Shown: piece by piece, positions 46,374 to 55,130 of the stretch
How the letters are laid out: every line of letters starts with the position of its first letter
Numbering within the stretch: position 1 is the stretch's first letter
Source: CANKHA01 sp963731585
GTDB taxonomy: Bacteria > Pseudomonadota > Alphaproteobacteria > Rhizobiales > Xanthobacteraceae
Assembly (NCBI GenBank): GCA_963731585.1
Contig: CAVSWC010000003.1
Location: 310,001 to 374,000, forward strand
Length of the DNA: 64,000 bases
Direction of reading: 5' to 3'
Notes under the pieces: model-generated
Seen by the model: only the letters and a program-made list of their open reading frames with translations
What the model was told of the DNA's origin: nothing
The model's database searches: none
Translations under genes and position numbers: made by a program

Positions 46374-47243
46374 TCAAGCTTCAAGATGACGCATCGGCAC
46401 CAGCCGCCAGATCAATCCGCCGGCGGGCCCGAAAACAACCGACACTGCATAAAGACCGCCCGCGACGAGGATCACCGCGGGGCCCGACGGCAGGCTGGCA
46501 TGGAAGGAAAGCAGCAGACCGGCATAGCCGGAAACGGCCGCACAGCCGATGGCGATGACGATCATCCGGCTGATGTCGCGCGCCCAGAAGCGGCAGATCA
46601 CCGCCGGCAGCATCATGATGCCGACCGCGAGCAGCGTTCCGAGCGCCTGGAAGCCGCCGACCAGGTTCATCACCACCAGCAGCAGGAAAGCGATATGGGT
46701 CGGCCCGCCCGCGCGGCTGACCGAACGCAGGAAGCCGGGATCGACGCATTCCAGCACCAGCGGGCGCCAAATCAGCGCCAACAGAATAGTGGAGACGCTG
46801 CTGATCGAAACAATGAGCAGCAACGTGGGATCGTCCACCGCCAGCACCGACCCGAACAGGAAATGCAGCAGGTCGACATTGGTACCCTTGAGCGAGACGA
46901 TGGTGACACCGAGCGCCAGCGAGACCAGGAAGAAAGCTGCGAGCGAGGCATCCTCTTTCAATTCGGTGGCGCGTGCGATCAGGCCCGCGCCGACAGCGAT
47001 GACAAAACCCGCGATCAAGCCGCCGCCGGCCATGGCAAACAGATTGAGGCCGGCGAGCATGAAGCCGATCGCCGCCCCCGGAAGGATGGCATGCGCCATG
47101 GCATCGCCAATCAGACTCATCCGGCGCAGCATCAGGAAGACGCCGATCGGGGCCGCGCCGAACGACAGCGCGAAAGTGCCGACCAGCGCGCGCCGCATGA
47201 ATTCAAATTCCAGAAACGGCGCGATCAGCAGGTCGTAGAGCAT
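46374..47243 (-). CDS. znuB: Zinc ABC transporter permease
   Basis: An approximately 290-residue ABC-3 family permease with eight to nine helices. Family segments: SFGAAPIGVFLMLRRMSLIG, DAMAHAILPGAAIGFMLAGL, TNVDLLHFLFGSVLAVDD and LGTLLAVGIMMLPAVICRFW. It pairs with the ZnuC ATPase 38 bp upstream and starts at ATG 47243; the longer open frame upstream is not protein-like. 11 bp separate it from znuA. Confidence 0.87.
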   Translation of the reverse strand: MLYDLLIAPFLEFEFMRRALVGTFALSFGAAPIGVFLMLRRMSLIGDAMAHAILPGAAIGFMLAGLNLFAMAGGGLIAGFVIAVGAGLIARATELKEDASLAAFFLVSLALGVTIVSLKGTNVDLLHFLFGSVLAVDDPTLLLIVSISSVSTILLALIWRPLVLECVDPGFLRSVSRAGGPTHIAFLLLVVMNLVGGFQALGTLLAVGIMMLPAVICRFWARDISRMIVIAIGCAAVSGYAGLLLSFHASLPSGPAVILVAGGLYAVSVVFGPAGGLIWRLVPMRHLEA

Positions 47244-47281
47244 GCGTTTCCTTTTGGCCTCTTCCCGCAGGCGGGTGAGGC

Positions 47282-48031
47282 TTAAGCCGCCGTTTGCGGC
47301 GCGGCGCAGGCGGCCGCGTCGTCGTGGAAGGCCTCGCACATGCGACGCGCGGTCAAGAGATTTTCCGGCGTCAGCACCTGCGCGGTATCGCCCCAGGCCA
47401 CCGATTGCCGCGCCAGCAGAAGCGTCTGCGGAAAATTTGCCTTTACCAGCTGCACGTCATGCAGGGCAGCCAGCACGGTGCGTTTTTCCTGGTGCCAACC
47501 CCGCACCACGTCGAGCAGATCGGCCATCGTCTTGGCATCGATGGCATTGAACGGCTCGTCGAGCACGATCACCCGGGCGTCCTGCAGCAGCAGGCGCGCG
47601 AACAGCATGCGCTGGTTCTGTCCGCCAGAGAGCGTGGAGATCGGACGGCCCTCGAAGCCGTTGAGCCCGACGGCAGCGATGGCATGTTCGATCGCGTGCC
47701 TTCCCGCGCGGTCGATGCCGCCAAACAGGCCGGTACGATGCCACAGGCCCATCGCCACCATGTCGTAGACGCTGATCGGAAAGGAGCGGTCGATTTCCGC
47801 CGCCTGCGGCAGATAAGCGATGTCGCGCCGCTGCAATCCGCCGAGCTCGATGTGGCCGGACAGCGGCTTCAGCACGCCGACGATGCCCTTGAACAACGTC
47901 GACTTGCCTGCGCCATTCGGCCCGACGACGGCAACGAGTGCGCCGCTTTCAACCGTGCCGTTCAAATGATGCACCGCCGGATGGCGGTCGTAGCCGAGGG
48001 TCAAATTCTTAAATTGCAACGCGGCGCTCAT
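47282..48031 (-). CDS. znuC: Zinc ABC transporter ATP-binding protein
   Basis: A 249-residue ATPase. Walker A VGPNGAGKSTLFKG (about residue 39), signature STLSGGQNQRMLFARLLLQD, Walker B ARVIVLDEPFNAID and the switch His in AALHDVQLV. Membership in the metal-type clade fits its place between the small ORF and znuB. The start ATG 48031 is two bases after the preceding small ORF stop. Confidence 0.88.
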   Translation of the reverse strand: MSAALQFKNLTLGYDRHPAVHHLNGTVESGALVAVVGPNGAGKSTLFKGIVGVLKPLSGHIELGGLQRRDIAYLPQAAEIDRSFPISVYDMVAMGLWHRTGLFGGIDRAGRHAIEHAIAAVGLNGFEGRPISTLSGGQNQRMLFARLLLQDARVIVLDEPFNAIDAKTMADLLDVVRGWHQEKRTVLAALHDVQLVKANFPQTLLLARQSVAWGDTAQVLTPENLLTARRMCEAFHDDAAACAAPQTAA

Positions 48032-48033
48032 GT

Positions 48034-48180
48034 TCAGCTCATGGCCCAGAAAACCGCAGTCCAAATCAGCGCGATGACGGCGCCGGCCACGGCGAGCCGC
48101 TGCAGCAGCGACATCCGCAGGATGGAGGCGGACACGATGACGGGATGGGGATGAGGGTGAGGCTGAGGTTGGTTTGCCAT
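48034..48180 (-). CDS. Small His-rich single-pass membrane protein in the zinc operon
   Basis: A 48-residue protein, MANQPQPHPHPHPVIVSASI and then one hydrophobic helix (LAVAGAVIALIWTAVFW). Alternating His-Pro in the N-terminus suggests metal contact. It is the first gene after the Zur palindrome and is two bases from znuC, so its translation is likely real and coupled. I know no named family, though small His-rich ORFs near znu genes occur in Rhizobiales. A metal-sensing or accessory role is inferred from position and composition only. Confidence 0.6.
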   Translation of the reverse strand: MANQPQPHPHPHPVIVSASILRMSLLQRLAVAGAVIALIWTAVFWAMS

Positions 48181-48203
48181 TGGCTTTCTCTGGGTTGGTT
48201 GAA

Positions 48204-48218
48204 TGTTATAATATAACA
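48204..48218. promoter_or_regulatory. Perfect Zur-type palindrome of the zinc operon
   Basis: TGTTATA-A-TATAACA, 15 bp, 24 bp upstream of the small His-rich gene. It matches the alphaproteobacterial Zur operator. Zinc-bound Zur would repress the operon. Confidence 0.8.
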
Positions 48219-48289
48219 AAACCCTTGTCCATCCGGACCCGCGGGGAGGGTCAATTGCCAAGCGGGGTGCTGGCCGCCATGTTGCCCCG

Positions 48290-49216
48290 ATGGGTGAGCA
48301 GGTTCCGCGCGTCATTTCCGTTGGCGAAGCCATGGTCGAACTGGCACGTCAGAACGACGGCCGTTTCGGCATCGGCTGCGGCGGCGATACTTTCAACACC
48401 GCCGTTTATCTCGCCCGCGCCGGCATCGACGTCGCCTATGCGAGCGCGCTCGGGGACGATCGTTATTCCGACGACATCGTGGCCATGGCGAAGAGCGAAG
48501 GGATCGCGACCGATCTCGTGTTGCGCGCTCCGGGCCGCCTGCCCGGGCTTTACCTGATCGAGACTGACGCCAAGGGCGAGCGCAGCTTTTCCTATTGGCG
48601 CGATGCCTCGCCGGCGCGCGATCTGTTCGAGATGGCGGATTGGGGCAAGATTGCCGAAGCCATGATGGCGGCCCGCCTGATTTATTTTTCCGGCATTACA
48701 TTGTCGCTTTATTCCAATACCGGGTTGGGCCGCTTCCTCGCGGTCGTGGAGCTGGCGCGAAAGAATGGCGCGAAGATTGCCTTTGACGGGAATTTTCGCC
48801 CGCGCGGATGGAAAGGCGACCTGGCCCGCACCCGCACGGTTTTCGCCGAAACGCTCAAGCGCGTCGATCTCGCGCTGCCCACCTATGACGATGAAGCGGT
48901 GCTGTGGGGCGATCCCAGCCCGGAGGCCACGATCGAGCGCATGCAGGCCTTCGGCATCAGCGAGATCGTGGTGAAGAACGGCCCGAGCAGCGCGCTGGTT
49001 TCCGCCGGCGGCCAGACCGAGGAGGTCCCGGTCCCGGAAGTGGTTGTCCCGGTGGATACCACGGCGGCAGGGGACAGTTTCAATGCCGGCTATCTTGCCG
49101 CCCGCCTGTCGGGCGACAATCCGGTCAATGCGGTGACGGCCGCGCATCGCCTGGCCGCGGAAAAAGTGCGGCATCGCGGCGCCATCATGCCGCGTAATGT
49201 TATGGCAATGCATTGA
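48290..49216 (+). CDS. kdgK: PfkB-family sugar kinase, 2-keto-3-deoxygluconate kinase type
   Basis: A 308-residue ribokinase-fold kinase: VGEAMVELARQ at the start, GGDTFNTAVYLARAGIDVAY (sugar site), and the PfkB signature VDTTAAGDSFNAGYLAARLS with the catalytic Asp. Specificity for 2-keto-3-deoxygluconate is inferred from similarity to KdgK and from eda being 3 kb away. Together they would phosphorylate KDG and split KDPG. Divergent from the zinc operon, 72 bp from the Zur site. Confidence 0.8.
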   Translation: MGEQVPRVISVGEAMVELARQNDGRFGIGCGGDTFNTAVYLARAGIDVAYASALGDDRYSDDIVAMAKSEGIATDLVLRAPGRLPGLYLIETDAKGERSFSYWRDASPARDLFEMADWGKIAEAMMAARLIYFSGITLSLYSNTGLGRFLAVVELARKNGAKIAFDGNFRPRGWKGDLARTRTVFAETLKRVDLALPTYDDEAVLWGDPSPEATIERMQAFGISEIVVKNGPSSALVSAGGQTEEVPVPEVVVPVDTTAAGDSFNAGYLAARLSGDNPVNAVTAAHRLAAEKVRHRGAIMPRNVMAMH

Positions 49217-49317
49217 CGCAGAATCGCCGCGCGAAAAGCCAACGAGTTGCGATCCATCGGCGTGCTTGCTGATATGCTAGCGGATATCTCCAAGAAGGAA
49301 ATGAGGGCACACGTTTA

Positions 49318-50905
49318 ATGATGCGTACGAAGTTCTACATACACATCGGCGTGCACAAGACCGGCACGAAATCGATCCAGCATACCTTGTCCGAAAATCG
49401 CCGCGAGCTTCGTCGGCACGGCATCAATTCCCTTTCGGGGGATCCAAATCACGGCCCGGCTCTGATGTCGCTGCTTGCTGACGAGCCTCACAGGGACAGC
49501 CGCAATATCCGGCGCCACGTGGATACGCCGGACAAGGCGGCTGCCTACAACGCCTCTGCCCAATACAAGGTCATGAAGTCCCTGGCGCGCAATCGTTCTC
49601 CAAAATTCGTCATATCCGGTGAAGGTTTGTCGCCTCGCAGGCCGCAGGAAATAGAACGGCTCAAGCAGATGCTGGCGCCCTACGCTGCGGACTACCGGAT
49701 CATCGTTTATGTCCGCGATCCTTATGAATATGCCAACAGCGCCTCGCTGCAACGACTTAAGAACGGCGGCGTTCTCGATGTGCCGGACAAGAAATTCCCG
49801 CTGCCGAAGTATCGGCGCAACCTATCGCGATGGATCGAGGCTTTCGGACGCGAAAATGTAGACATCCGCATTTTCGATCCGAAGCGCTTTGTTGGCGGCG
49901 ATCTGATGTCGGATTTTCTGGTGGCGATCGGCGAATTGCCAGACTTGGCAAAGAGGCTGAATGTCGTGCGCGCCAATCAATCGATGTCGCACGAGGCCGC
50001 CCTGATCCTGAGCGAAGCCAACAAGGCGATTCCCGCTCTTGTCGGTAGACGTGCCAATCGCGAACGCGCCTCCAATTTTCATCTGGAGATAGCCAACATA
50101 AAAGGCGAGAAATTTTCAATCGACCCCGAAGAATATCTGAAGCATGAGGCGGTGGCACTGGCCGAAGTCGAATGGCTCAATTCCATCCTCGGAGAGCCGG
50201 CGTTTGGCCGAACGCAGCCGCGGCCCGCTTCCACCCCGCGCTGGAGCGAAGAAACGGTCGCTTCAATCAAGAAAGCGCTGACGAAATTGGTTTACGCGAT
50301 GCGCCAAACGGATCGCCGGTTTTTTCTGCCCCGCATCGAGCAGCCGCCGCTGCCGCCCGGCCTCGCGTGGCGTGCAGGACATCTACACCCGCAATGCTCT
50401 GCAGAAACCGACGCCAACAAAGCTTCCTGAATTCAACGAGACGACGATCCGTGCTCTCGGCCGCTTTTTCCACGATATCAATCTCACCCTGCAGCATCGG
50501 AAGGCCGAGTGGGACGCCTTGCGGGGCAGCCTGCTCATTTGGGTGAGTTCACGCCTTGCTCACGATCTTCATCGAAAGGTCGTGCAGCTGCGCCCTGAAA
50601 GCGCACGCGGCCAATATCGCTTGAGCCAAGCTCTGCTGTTGCGCGGCCACTTCGCGCAAGCCCGGAGAGCTGCGAAAGCGGCTGTCGAGCTGGCTCCCCG
50701 CCGCATGATGTTCAAGCTCTGGCTGAAACTAGCCATGATGGCCGAGCGCTGGTGGCACAGGCCGCTTCGCGCTTCTGCCGAAGGTGCGGTACGCAAGCCG
50801 CGGCATGGGCGCGCACACGCCGAGAAGCGAGCCGACCGCCAAGCCGCCCGCAGCGAAACACGGCCTAAGGCCGGCCAAGCAGCATCGCGCCACCCGCCAC
50901 AATGA
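49318..50905 (+). CDS. Sulfotransferase-like protein with a C-terminal TPR-like region (one +1 frame break)
   Basis: The first half resembles PAPS-dependent sulfotransferases: IHIGVHKTGTKSIQHTLSEN (5'-phosphosulfate loop, residues 8-27) and RIIVYVRDPYEYANS (3'-phosphate motif). The frame breaks at 50371, an extra C after TGG. The next frame continues VQDIYTRNALQKPTPTKLPE and ends with a TPR-like unit (KVVQLRPESARGQYRLSQAL, then AQARRAAKAAVELAPRR). The true end is uncertain because the last 40 bases overlap the opposite permease gene. It may add sulfate to a glycan or lipid, such as a nodulation-type signal, but no substrate is shown. Confidence 0.62.
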
Positions 50906-51959
50906 ACGGCAGCGGCAGCGACGCGATCAGCCGGGCCCAGGTTAGCCCGCGCGGCATGGTCGGCAATTCCCACAGCACGAAGCGTTGCACGGCGAACAGC
51001 GCCCAGGCCGTCATATAGGCGATGACCTGCGGGCTGGCGGCGCCGCTCTTGAGGGCGGCGGCACTGATGGAAAAACCGACGACCGGACCTCCCGGCGTCA
51101 AGGCGCCGCCGATCACTGCGATGAGCACGCCGAAAAAGCCGGAATCCGGTCCGAGCCAGCGGCCGATGATTTCCGGCGGCATGATCGCGGCGATATATCC
51201 GGAACCGATGACGCCGATCATCACCTTCGGCAACAGGCGCAGGAAATCCATCGCGCCTTCGCGCATTCCATCGTTGAGCAGGATGCGCCCGCGCAGCGCG
51301 CAGGCCAGGCCAAGCGCCACGACCAGAATCCAGAGCACTGCCTCGACGATATAGACCATCACGGCTTCTGCTCCCAATGCGGCCTGAAGATTGCGGATGA
51401 TGTGGCGCGCCAACAAGCCGGCGATGAGCGGCGTCGGCGTCGAGAGAAGAATACGCCAACCGACGAATTCAGGACCGAAGAAAGGAATCTCCCACACCAG
51501 GGCGCGCGTATAGCCCATCAGCGTCCAGCTGGTAAGGAATGCGACCGTCGCACCGACGTCCGCTCCCATGACCAGCAGGGCGCTGGCAACCGGATAGATC
51601 GTCATCGGCCCGCCCGGAAGAATCGCGCCCAATACCGTCGCAACAAGAAGGCCGCCGAACCCGGAGTCCGCACCGATCCATTTCGCCACCAATTCGCGCG
51701 GCATCAGGCGTGCGAGAAAGGCGCCGAGCAGGCAGCCGGCGGCGACTTTCAACAGCACATCCGCGAACAGGCGAAGGTCGTGATAGAGAATTTCAAAAAA
51801 CTTTTCCGAGCCGTCGCGGAAATAGACCACCGCGGCCGCCGCGCTCATCATCGCCAGGATCGCAGCCGTCGCCCAATCGAACGGCTTGCGCTTGCGGCGC
51901 TTGATGATCGGCGGCGAAGGCGGCGCGGCTGGTGCAGGCGGTGGCGTTTCAATCGTCAC
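50865..51959 (-). CDS. Permease of the DUF318/YraQ (UPF0718) type
   Basis: A 364-residue membrane protein with about eight to ten helices. The repeated family motif appears twice: LGAILPGGPMTIYPVASALL and IGGALTPGGPVVGFSISAAA, with ADSGFGGLLVATV / PDSGFFGVLIAVI before each. Such permeases export or import anions or organics; substrate unknown. The Pro-rich cytosolic N-terminus is about 20 residues. It starts four bases after eda, so the two are probably cotranscribed. Confidence 0.72.
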   Translation of the reverse strand: MTIETPPPAPAAPPSPPIIKRRKRKPFDWATAAILAMMSAAAAVVYFRDGSEKFFEILYHDLRLFADVLLKVAAGCLLGAFLARLMPRELVAKWIGADSGFGGLLVATVLGAILPGGPMTIYPVASALLVMGADVGATVAFLTSWTLMGYTRALVWEIPFFGPEFVGWRILLSTPTPLIAGLLARHIIRNLQAALGAEAVMVYIVEAVLWILVVALGLACALRGRILLNDGMREGAMDFLRLLPKVMIGVIGSGYIAAIMPPEIIGRWLGPDSGFFGVLIAVIGGALTPGGPVVGFSISAAALKSGAASPQVIAYMTAWALFAVQRFVLWELPTMPRGLTWARLIASLPLPFIVAGGAMLLGRP

Positions 51960-51963
51960 GAGG

Positions 51964-52593
51964 TCACCGCCGCAACGACGCCGCGGCGCGGGCCAGCGCC
52001 GTGATCCGGGAAAAATCGCCGCCCTCCAGCGCCTCGCGCGGGACGACCCAGGTGCCGCTGACTGCGATCACGTTGGGCTGCGCCAGATAGTCGGCCGCGA
52101 TCCTGTCGTCCACGCCGCCGGAGGGAACGAATTTCAGCCGCGGCAGCGGCCCGGCGATCTGCCGCAGAAATTCGATGCCGCCGCTGCTGGATGCGGGGAA
52201 GAATTTCAGCACCCGAAAGCCATGCTGGGAAAGCGCCATGGCCTCCGACGGCGTGGCGCAGCCCGGCACCACAGGCACCGCAGCTTTGGCCAAAGCGGCC
52301 GCAAGCTCGGGCGGCGTGCCCGGTGTAACCAGAAATTGCGCACCGATCTCGAGCGCGAGTTGGATGTCGGCAGGGCGCGTGACGGTGCCGATACCGAGCA
52401 CGGCCTCCGGCACCTCACGCGCAATAGCGCGCGCGGCCTCGGCCGAGGCGTCGGTGCGAAGTGCGACCTCGATCAGCGGCAGGCCGCCGGCGACCAGCGC
52501 CCGCGCGAGCGGCACCGCCTGTTCCACGCGCTCGATGGTAAGCACGGGCAGCATCGAAACGCGAGAGAGCAGCGGCGTGGGATCGGGCGGCAT
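51964..52593 (-). CDS. eda: 2-keto-3-deoxy-6-phosphogluconate aldolase
   Basis: A 209-residue class I aldolase that splits KDPG to pyruvate and glyceraldehyde-3-phosphate. Schiff-base Lys in VLKFFPASSSGG (about residue 130), the catalytic Glu in PLIEVALRTDASAEAA (about residue 40), and GIGTVTRPADIQLALEIGA and PSGGVDD around the phosphate site. Intact. With KdgK it forms the lower Entner-Doudoroff/galacturonate arm. Confidence 0.92.
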   Translation of the reverse strand: MPPDPTPLLSRVSMLPVLTIERVEQAVPLARALVAGGLPLIEVALRTDASAEAARAIAREVPEAVLGIGTVTRPADIQLALEIGAQFLVTPGTPPELAAALAKAAVPVVPGCATPSEAMALSQHGFRVLKFFPASSSGGIEFLRQIAGPLPRLKFVPSGGVDDRIAADYLAQPNVIAVSGTWVVPREALEGGDFSRITALARAAASLRR

Positions 52594-52663
52594 GCGCCCT
52601 ATGTGCGGCTTGCCGCGGCGGGTGGCAAGCTGCTACGCTAGCCCAACGAGGGGGAACTCGTCG

Positions 52664-53036
52664 ATGGGCTATGCGATTGTTTTTCTCGGCGGCGGCATCG
52701 GAGCGGCGCTGCGCCATGGCGTCAATCTCGGCGCGGCGCGCTGGCTCGGGGCCGGCTTTCCCTTCGGCACCTTGATCGTCAATGTCACCGGCTCGCTGAT
52801 CATGGGCCTGATCGCCGGCTATTTCGCCTTCAAGGGCGATGCATCGCAGAACTGGCGGCTGTTCCTCGTCGACCGGCATCCTCGGCGGCTACACCACATT
52901 CTCCGCCTTTTCGCTCGACGCCGCGCTGCTCTATGAGCGCGGCGAGGTGTGGCTGGCGGCGATCTATGTCGTGGCCTCGGTGGTGCTGTCGATCGCGGGG
53001 CTGTTCGCCGGCCTGGCGATTGCGCGGAGTTTTTGA
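52664..53036 (+). CDS. crcB: Fluoride exporter CrcB/Fluc (one +1 frame break)
   Basis: A small four-helix channel that exports F-. GGGIGAALRHGVNLGAARWL, LIVNVTGSLIMGLIAGYFAF and, after the break, LVTGILGGYTTFSAFSLDAA are the conserved Fluc segments. The break at 52871 is an extra G after GTC. Restored length is 123 residues. Preceded by GGGGG nine bases from ATG. No fluoride riboswitch was seen in the 70 bp upstream. Confidence 0.92.
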
Positions 53037-53042
53037 CTAGCT

Positions 53043-53140
53043 GTCATTCCGGGACGTGAGCGTAGCGAGCGGGCCCGGAATCCATAATCACCACCGGGAG
53101 TATGGATTCCGGGTTCGCGCTTCGCGCACCCCGGAATGAC
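53043..53140. repeat. Palindromic repeat, GTCATTCCGG/CCGGAATGAC family (copy 4)
   Basis: GTCATTCCGGGACGTGAGCG to CACCCCGGAATGAC with the internal pair CCCGGAATCCATAA / TATGGATTCCGGG. It sits between crcB and bioB stops. Copy 2 has the same plan, confirming a family. Confidence 0.75.
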
Positions 53141-53146
53141 AAACAC

Positions 53147-54136
53147 TCACTCCATCGGCAGCATGCCCAAGCGGTCCAGCAGCTGCATGTCCTTGTCATG
53201 CGCGCGGTTGGGCGTGGTGAGCAGCTTCGGCCCGTAGAAAATAGAATTGGCGCCGGCGAGGAAGCACAAGGCCTGCGCCTCGTCGGTCATGTCCTCGCGC
53301 CCGGCGGAGAGCCGCACCATCGACTTCGGCATCGTGATGCGCGCGGCCGCGATGGTGCGCACGAAGTCGATGGCGTCGAGCTTCTCCCGGCCCGCCAGCG
53401 GCGTGCCTTCCACCTGCACCAGCATGTTGATCGGCACGCTTTGCGGATGCGACGGCAGGCTCGCCAGCGTCGCGATCATGCTGATGCGGTCCGCCTCCGC
53501 CTCCCCCAAGCCGATGATGCCGCCGCAGCACACGTTGATGCCGGCCTCGCGCACGGCGCTGAGCGTATCGAGCCGGTCCTGATAGCTGCGCGTGGTGATG
53601 ATCTTGCCGTAATGCTCCGGCGAGGTGTCGAGGTTGTGGTTGTAATAATCGAGACCGGCGTGTTTCAGCCGCGCCGCCTGCGGGCCCGTCAGCATGCCGA
53701 GCGTCACGCAGGTTTCCATGCCGAGCGCTTTGACGCCTTCCACCATGGCGCAGACCTGCTCGAGATCGCGGTCCTTCGGCGAGCGCCAGGCCGCGCCCAT
53801 GCAGAAGCGGCTCGCGCCCGCCGCCTTGGCGGCGCGCGCATCCGCCAGCACCACGTCGAGCGCCATCAGCTTCTGCGCTTTCACGCCGGTGTCGTAATGC
53901 ACGCTTTGCGCGCAATAGCCGCAATCTTCCGGACAGCCGCCGGTCTTGATCGAAAGCAGCGTGGAGATCTGCACCTCGCGCGGATCGAAATTCTCGCGGT
54001 GGATGCGCTGCGCCTGGAAGATCAGATCGGGAAACGGCAGCGCGAACAGCGCGGCGACTTCCGCGCGCGTCCAGTCGTGACGGACGGCGCCGAGCGCGGG
54101 CACGCGGGCAGTAGGAAGGGATTCGGCAAGGGACAT
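53147..54136 (-). CDS. bioB: Biotin synthase
   Basis: A 329-residue radical SAM enzyme that inserts sulfur into dethiobiotin. GGCPEDCGYCAQ carries the CxxxCxxC cluster (residues about 67-74), FCMGAAWRSPKDRDLEQVCA, YYNHNLDTSPEHYGKIITTR and VCCGGIIGLGEAEADR follow, with the Arg ligand of the second cluster near RLSAGREDM. The length is normal and no break is present. It is a single gene, the other bio genes being elsewhere. Start ATG 54136. Confidence 0.95.
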   Translation of the reverse strand: MSLAESLPTARVPALGAVRHDWTRAEVAALFALPFPDLIFQAQRIHRENFDPREVQISTLLSIKTGGCPEDCGYCAQSVHYDTGVKAQKLMALDVVLADARAAKAAGASRFCMGAAWRSPKDRDLEQVCAMVEGVKALGMETCVTLGMLTGPQAARLKHAGLDYYNHNLDTSPEHYGKIITTRSYQDRLDTLSAVREAGINVCCGGIIGLGEAEADRISMIATLASLPSHPQSVPINMLVQVEGTPLAGREKLDAIDFVRTIAAARITMPKSMVRLSAGREDMTDEAQALCFLAGANSIFYGPKLLTTPNRAHDKDMQLLDRLGMLPME

Positions 54137-54189
54137 TCAGTGGCTCCGTATGCCTCACCATAATGGGGTGAGCGGTTGCGACCGCCCAC

Positions 54190-54310
54190 ATATCTCGACC
54201 CTCATGGTGAGGAGCGTCGCGCAGCGACGCGTCTCGAACCATGTAGGCCTGGAGCATGTTGCCCATCCTTCGAGACGCCCTCGCTAGGCTCAGGCTCCTC
54301 AGGATGAGGT
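54190..54310. repeat. Intergenic repeat region between bioB and the YCII gene
   Basis: CCCTCATGGTGAGGAGCGTC and CAGGCTCCTCAGGATGAGG with TCGAACCATG and CATCCTTCGAGACG inside form nested arms. A common rhizobial palindromic repeat with no coding sense. Confidence 0.55.
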
Positions 54311-54344
54311 GGAGTGTGTTGCTGGCTCACAAGTTGTGCCATCC

Positions 54345-54632
54345 TCATCCCCGCTTCTTGTGATAGGCGTGGATCTCCACCGCGTCCCACACGCCGTTGA
54401 CGTGATAGGGATCGCTGTCGGTGAAGGCCTTCACCGCCGCGCGGTCCTTGGCCTCGATGATGAAGAGTGAGCCGATCGGGGTCTCGTCGTCGTCGTCCAC
54501 GAAGGGTCCCGCCGTGATGATGCCGACGCCGTATTTCTCGCTGTCGTCGAGGTGCTGGCGGTGCGCCTTGTAATGCTTGGCCCGGGTGTTGATCGCATCC
54601 TTCTTGTCCATGGCATGAATGACGAAGTGCAT
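54345..54632 (-). CDS. YCII-related protein
   Basis: A 95-residue ferredoxin-like-fold protein: MHFVIHAMDKKDAINTRAKH, YKAHRQHLDDSEKYGVGIIT with the conserved HxxHL..., AGPFVDDDDETPIGSLFIIE and YHVNGVWDAVEIHAYHKK. YCII domains are found in YciI hydrolase-like proteins with a His-Asp pair; activity is unproven. ATG 54632 follows AGGAG. It stands alone between repeats. Confidence 0.85.
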   Translation of the reverse strand: MHFVIHAMDKKDAINTRAKHYKAHRQHLDDSEKYGVGIITAGPFVDDDDETPIGSLFIIEAKDRAAVKAFTDSDPYHVNGVWDAVEIHAYHKKRG

Positions 54633-54655
54633 GGCGGAACTCCTGCTGGAAGCTA

Positions 54656-54727
54656 GTGTCGTGGTTCAGAAATTCGCTTCATTCTTACCGCGAGTCATTC
54701 AAGCGAATTTCTGAACCAAAACGACAC
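54656..54727. repeat. Inverted repeat A (24-bp arms)
   Basis: GTGTCGTGGTTCAGAAATTC (continuing GCTT) at 54656-54679 and its inverse AAGCGAATTTCTGAACC ... ACGACAC at 54701-54727, with three extra bases in the second arm. A shorter related sequence, TTTCGTGGTTCAGGAATTC, occurs at about 41985. Confidence 0.75.
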
Positions 54728-54744
54728 AAGAACGTCTTAAGTTT

Positions 54745-54819
54745 GCAGTGTCCCTGGAATCCGAAGTTCGCTCCCGAGGTTGCCGCGAAGTTGGGCGAAC
54801 TTCGGATTCGGGACACTGC
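54745..54819. repeat. Inverted repeat B (about 24-bp arms)
   Basis: GCAGTGTCCCTGGAATCCGA and the inverse TCGGATTCGGGACACTGC with a central AGTTCG / CGAACT pair. It directly follows inverted repeat A. Neither is followed by a T-run. Confidence 0.75.
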
Positions 54820-54875
54820 CGCTATGCTAACCTGCCGCACCGCCCCCTGTCAGGCCGAAAGAAGAAAGACTTGAG

Positions 54876-55127
54876 ATGAGCGATACCCCGCCCGACCGTC
54901 TCTGCAACGACCCGAAAAGCCCCTATTACGACGCCGAAGCGCTGGCGCGCGACGTCGGCGTCCGCTTCGGCGGCAAGGAGAAGACCAATGTGGAGGAATA
55001 CTGCGTGAGCGAGGGCTGGATCCGGGTGGCGGCGGGCAACGCCCGTGACCGCTTCGGCAATCCGCTGACCATCAAGTTGAAAGGGCCGGTAGAGCCTTAT
55101 TTTAAGAAACAAGCACCGGGTTCCTGA
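54876..55127 (+). CDS. DUF3297 family protein
   Basis: An 83-residue cytoplasmic protein: PDRLCNDPKSPYYDAEALAR, DVGVRFGGKEKTNVEEYCVS and WIRVAAGNARDRFGNPLTIK are the DUF3297 consensus. No function is known for the family, which is widespread in alpha- and gammaproteobacteria. Single gene. Confidence 0.88.
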   Translation: MSDTPPDRLCNDPKSPYYDAEALARDVGVRFGGKEKTNVEEYCVSEGWIRVAAGNARDRFGNPLTIKLKGPVEPYFKKQAPGS

Positions 55128-55130
55128 TTG

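Noticed and set aside
52594..52663. Fluoride riboswitch upstream of crcB
   Set aside because: The 70-bp gap lacks the paired GGCGATG ... CCGCC pseudoknot pattern of that riboswitch.
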